Assembly: GCA_001953115.1 (NCBI GenBank)
Contig: LSSL01001405.1
Location: forward strand, 3,943-15,264
Origin: Smittium mucronatum
Lineage: Eukaryota > Kickxellomycota > Harpellomycetes > Harpellales > Legeriomycetaceae
DNA: 11,322 bases
Direction: 5' to 3'
The translations under genes and the position numbers were made by a program. Below, one piece after another: positions 8,055-11,322 of the stretch. Numbering within the stretch: position 1 is the stretch's first letter; each line of letters opens with the position of its first letter. The notes beneath the pieces are model-generated. The model was not told the DNA's origin, made no database searches, and saw only the letters and a list, made by a program, of their open reading frames with translations.

Positions 8055-8288
8055 TTTTAATAGAACCAATAAAAAAAATTAACCATAGTTTAAAAAGAAA
8101 TTGGATTTTATTTATTTGGCATCTATTTATATAAAGATCTCTAATTCAATTTATATTTTCTTTAAAAAAATAAAAGAGTGTTTTATTAATAATTTACATA
8201 CTTATTATAAGAGCCACTTTTTTAATTAAACTATCATTACATATCTACATTTATCCAATATCTATCTTTAAATTATTTTAATTTTCAA
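8055..8288. other. AT-rich stretch, nothing recognised
   Basis: It includes a near-palindrome at 8276-8304 (TTTTAATTTTCAATT against AATTGAATTAAAA, with a two-base gap). No gene or RNA seen. Confidence 0.4.
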
Positions 8289-8459
8289 TTAAATTGAATT
8301 AAAAACAAAAATTCGATTAATAAAGGAGAGAGTGCTAATAATCCAATAAATATATTTAGAACACCCCCCTATGAGTTTTTTATCTTTTATAATAGAAAAA
8401 AGGTGTTAAACTGTCCCGCCAATTGAGTTTATGAAAAATTGGAAGGTTAGAGAAACAAT
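8289..8459 (-). pseudogene. Decayed reading frame, unidentified
   Basis: On the minus strand one frame is open from 8459 to TAA 8291-8289 apart from a single TAA after SIGGTV. It reads VSLTFQFFINSIGGTV, then HLFSIIKDKKLIGGCSKYIY and WIISTLSFINRIF. The G runs encode Gly pairs, unusual for this background, and the profile is hydrophobic, perhaps from a membrane protein. I do not recognise it. Confidence 0.3.
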
Positions 8460-8961
8460 AAAATAAATAATAATACATTTTAGCACAATAAATTTATTCT
8501 TATTTTTATTTTTATTTAAATTTTAATTTTTTTTCAGAAATTTTGTTTATTAATTTCATTTTGCGTAAAACGATTTTAATCTGGTATTAATATTAATAAT
8601 TTCCTTTTTTTTACTTGGAAAGCTCTTTTGTGTTATATTGACATATAAAGTAAATAAAAAAGATTATTTTTCTCTATTTTTTGTTAAATTTATATTGAAA
8701 AGAGGCTATATTTATTTCAAAGAATATTTTAATATTTTCGGGATAACATATTCTTTTATAAATAAATATAACTAAACTGGATCAAAAAAAGATTTATATG
8801 TGCATAAATTTCATGAAAAAAAATGTGCTAATTGGCAATATTTACATTATTTTCATATTGATATGTAATATTTAAAGATTTTTTACTAAAATAAAATTCT
8901 TTTTTTACGAAATCAGTTAATTTTTTTATACTAACCACTAATTTTTTATAAATAAAATTCC

Positions 8962-9541
8962 AACCTAAGGGTATAAAATTAATATTATGTAAAAAAACTA
9001 GATTCCATATAAAATTCATTCCTTATTTTTTTTTCTTTATAACTAAACTATACTGTCATAAATAAAACATCTATTGGTATGTAGAATGTAAATCTTCACT
9101 AAATTGCATTAACATCAATGATTTTAGAGAATATTGTAACATTTCTAGGAAATTAAAACCTAAAAATCGAGTTATAACTTTCTAGTATCGATTTATAAAC
9201 ACCGCGATAGCTGAGTGTTTTTTGAGAAAATAAAAAAATATATGAATATAGGCTAATATAGAGTATATTATTCTGAATTAAATAGTTATTTTTGATTAAT
9301 AATCAAAAAATATTATTTATTTAGCCAATTCAACGAGATATGAAATAAAAAAATCATTAAAAAATAAATTGATATTAATACAAGGCGCATATGTCCCAGT
9401 GATATTCAAGTATATCCAGCGGTAAAAAAATCAAAATATTAAACTCAGAATAATAATTTTTTTACAAGTTTTACTTTAATCTTAAAAAAAATATAAATTG
9501 ATTCGATTAATTCACTATATTCTTTTTCAAGAAAAATATAA
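8962..9541 (+). pseudogene. Decayed Merlin/ISXO2-like transposase
   Basis: Ordered pieces match the ISXO2-like family. YYVKKLDSI-stop-NSFLIFFSL at 8983-9045 resembles the SFF-x-x-SKL-x-x-x-x-LL-x-x-Y-x-W helix. INDFREYCN at 9114-9140 resembles W-x-x-x-CRE-x-C. RVITF-stop-YRF ... AECFL at 9168-9224 resembles the WVFG ... R ... FL strands. CPSDIQVYPAVKKSKY at 9392-9439 resembles the second catalytic Asp segment [ST]-D-x-W-x-x-Y-x-x-L-x-x-x-x-Y, one residue short. IDSINSLYSFSRK at 9497-9535 resembles T-N-x-I-E-x-x-W-x-x-x-K, with the catalytic Glu now Asn. The 9069-9233 block is open except for one TAG. An extra stretch containing a palindrome lies between the strands and the Asp segment. Confidence 0.58.
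9289..9309. repeat. Palindrome, 10-base arms around one base
   Basis: TTTTTGATTA at 9289-9298 and TAATCAAAAA at 9300-9309 around A9299. It sits inside the Merlin-like relic, where the distance between two conserved blocks is longer than the family norm, so it may be part of an insertion. Confidence 0.5.
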
Positions 9542-9890
9542 AAATCGTAATTTTAGATTTCCTTTCACATCAAAAAATATTTATAGGTATATTTAAAATG
9601 GTTTACATTCATTTAGAGGCATGAAATAACGTATTTATATATCTTTTATTAATTATTTTATTTTATTTATCGTTATACTATTTATTTACGTTATTATTAT
9701 TGATTTTATAGCATATAGAGAAGAACGATTTTATTTGAATATGATAGATAAAATATTTCTGTAAGTCCAAGTGGATAAATTTGACTTAAAAAACTAATAC
9801 ATATTTTGGTAACAGGTTTAATTTATGAGATCAAGAAATTCAAATTTGGAATTTAATAAATTAAAATTCTTGTGTTAAATCTAGAAAAAA
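9542..9890. other. AT-rich stretch, nothing recognised
   Basis: It lies between two transposase relics and should hold the upstream part of the next one if that were complete, but I could not find the conserved catalytic motifs. Confidence 0.35.
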
Positions 9891-10285
9891 TTGATGCTAA
9901 TTTCAAAACCGTGGATAAAGCTTTTTGAAAAAAATTTTAAAATCATATTTCTAATTTATATAAGTTAATTTTATTAATGTATAATTGGCATACTTTGTAA
10001 AAAAGATTCGTAAAATTGGGCAGTTTTCATATTAGAAAATCATGTTTAAAAATACATATATATTTATTATATTAACAGCACAAACTTAATTGAAGGTTAT
10101 GGTTCGTTTTAATTTACTTAAAATTTGGCCTTGAAAACATTTATTAAAATATTAAAATCAGGTACCATTGAAATTAAAAAAAAATTCATCCCAAATATTT
10201 ATATTAGAAAAAAAATTATTTGTGGGGATTAAAGTTATAGAAATAAAAAAATTAAAACTTACAAGTTTATTTTACTATTTTTGAT
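9891..10285 (+). pseudogene. Mutator-like (MULE) transposase, C-terminal remnant
   Basis: One frame is kept throughout, interrupted by stops but no shifts. LISKPWIKLFEKNFKIIF at 9897-9950 and YIS-stop-FY-stop-CIIGIL at 9957-9995 match the helix followed by [YF]-x-x-x-x-Tyr-Ile-Gly. NWAVF at 10014-10028 takes the place of the Phe-Pro-x-x-Trp segment. NSTNLIEGYGSF at 10074-10109 closely matches R-T-N-N-x-x-E-G-[YFW]-H-S. LALKTFIKILKSGTIEIKKK at 10125-10184 matches HP-x-x-x-x-F-I-x-x-L-K. The spacing of about 28 residues between Ile-Gly and Asn-Glu is as expected for the family. The catalytic domain is missing or unrecognisable. Confidence 0.62.
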
Positions 10286-10802
10286 ATAAAAATATCAAAA
10301 AATAATTTGTACTTGATATAAAAAATATTAAATATATGCGACATTAAATGGTGGAATCAAGAGTATTTAAATCATAATATCAATATTTTGAATCTAGAAT
10401 TTAAAAATTTCACATTATACAAAATTTATTAATACACTAAAAATAGGACAAAATATTTTTTAGTAAAAATTTAAAATTATCCATAACTATTGAGTGAAAT
10501 TTGATACTTTAAATATAACTTTAAATTTTTTGGTATTTTTATTATTATTTCGGAGCAAACCTGTAAAAAAATATTCTTTTACGTAAAACTTAATTTATAT
10601 ATATATATATATATGGTATAAAAAATACTAATTTATGATTTTATAAACGATGATATGAATACTAATTCATTAATAACACAGAAAAACAAAATTATTTTAA
10701 AGTAAATCGCTTTAATATTTATTTATTTTGGACAATATTAATCAATTGTGTTTTTCTTTTCTAATTTCTGAAAAAAATATTTGAAAACACACTAAATGAT
10801 TA
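10286..10802. other. AT-rich stretch with a TA microsatellite
   Basis: No gene recognised. Stops are dense in all frames. It contains the TA run listed separately. Confidence 0.45.
10596..10614. repeat. TA dinucleotide microsatellite
   Basis: Nineteen bases of uninterrupted TA alternation, ended by GG. This is the longest simple dinucleotide run in the window. Confidence 0.85.
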
Positions 10803-10805
10803 TTA

Positions 10806-10940
10806 TTTTTTTGGTAAAAAACAATATTTTAAATATTTCTATTTTTTCTATTGGGTCATTTATTTTACAAAAGGATTTAATAAGCCTCAAGTTTTAAAAG
10901 AAATCATCAGAACCCAGCTTTTCTTCCAAAAATTTGGCTA
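10806..10940 (+). pseudogene. Open frame, possibly an N-terminal Merlin/ISXO2-like fragment
   Basis: The frame is open for about 44 codons up to a TAA near 10938 and reads KKQYFKYFYFFYWVIYFTKG then FNKPQVLKEIIRTQLFF. The pattern of aromatic helix, Tyr-Trp, and Gln-Val-Leu-Lys-Glu-Ile resembles the segment of ISXO2-like transposases between the zinc region and the first catalytic Asp. The likeness is short, and no later motifs were found to its right before the window ends. Confidence 0.28.
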
Positions 10941-11322
10941 ACTATACAAAATGATAAAAAATGTTTAATTTAAATCTTTTTTTGTCAATTATCCTTAATT
11001 CTTCTTTATTAAAAAAATTAATTATATATTAAAGTCTAAAATTAAAAAATTTGTAATTTAAAATCTGAAAAATATTTGATTTTTTGGAAACCTCATCTCA
11101 TATATTCAAAAAAAATTTACTATTTGACCTATGATAAATTTTAATTTATATTTATTAGAATTTCAATCAACTACTTTATTCTCTCTGCTATTATTGTTAT
11201 ATAGCACATTATGTAAATCATATAAATTAATTGCTTCATTAGAATAGTAAAAATGATTTACTAGATAATAATAAAATAGCATAATATAATTGATATATTA
11301 TTATCTCAAATTAAGATTTTTT
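10941..11322. other. AT-rich stretch to the window end
   Basis: Only short frames, such as NFNQLLYSLCYYCYIAHYV near 11160-11215, which I cannot assign. No RNA gene or repeat seen. Confidence 0.4.

Noticed and set aside
8828..9019. Minus-strand open frame of 63 codons
   Set aside because: Lys/Asn/Ile-rich, of a length expected by chance, and partly antisense to the N-terminal motifs of the Merlin-like relic.
1..11322. CRISPR array, rRNA gene or bacterial operon
   Set aside because: No regularly spaced repeats, no conserved rRNA segments and no Shine-Dalgarno-preceded gene series were seen.

Overview
The window is about 80% A+T and holds no intact protein-coding gene. Read in all frames, with stops and frameshifts tolerated, it turns out to be a graveyard: much of it retains ordered fragments of old proteins, broken by in-frame stops and by shifts that often fall in poly-A tracts. 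The families recognised (a eukaryotic-type protein kinase, Mutator-like and Merlin/ISXO2-like transposases, a WD40-like repeat) and a tRNA with an internal Pol III B box and a following T-run point to a eukaryotic nuclear genome with strong A+T drift. A microsporidian or similarly reduced, AT-rich parasite would fit, because those genomes carry these transposon families and compact gene arrangements. That is inference; no species marker is present.

Layout. 1-920: short coding-like scraps, one possibly a Mutator fragment. 920-1790: nothing recognised. 1793-3044 (+): a decayed protein kinase with a C-terminal extension. 3057-3128 (-): a tRNA-Asp-like gene, tail to tail with the kinase, 12 bases from its stop. 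3164-3600 (+): C-terminal part of a Mutator-like transposase. 4081-5338 (-): a second Mutator-like transposase, most of its length. 5330-6110 (-): a decayed gene with a WD40-like repeat. 6659-6895 (+): an unidentified decayed reading frame. 7114-8054 (+): a third Mutator-like transposase with a FLYWCH-like finger. 8289-8459 (-): an unidentified decayed frame. 8962-9541 (+): a Merlin/ISXO2-like transposase. 9891-10285 (+): C-terminal part of a fourth Mutator-like transposase. 10806-10940 (+): an open frame that may be the start of another Merlin copy. The rest is AT-rich sequence without recognised content.

None of these genes can work as read. The interest lies in what they record: two or three former host genes and a tRNA standing close together, then invaded by DNA transposons and left to drift. 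All family calls rest on motif order and spacing judged by eye, without any search.
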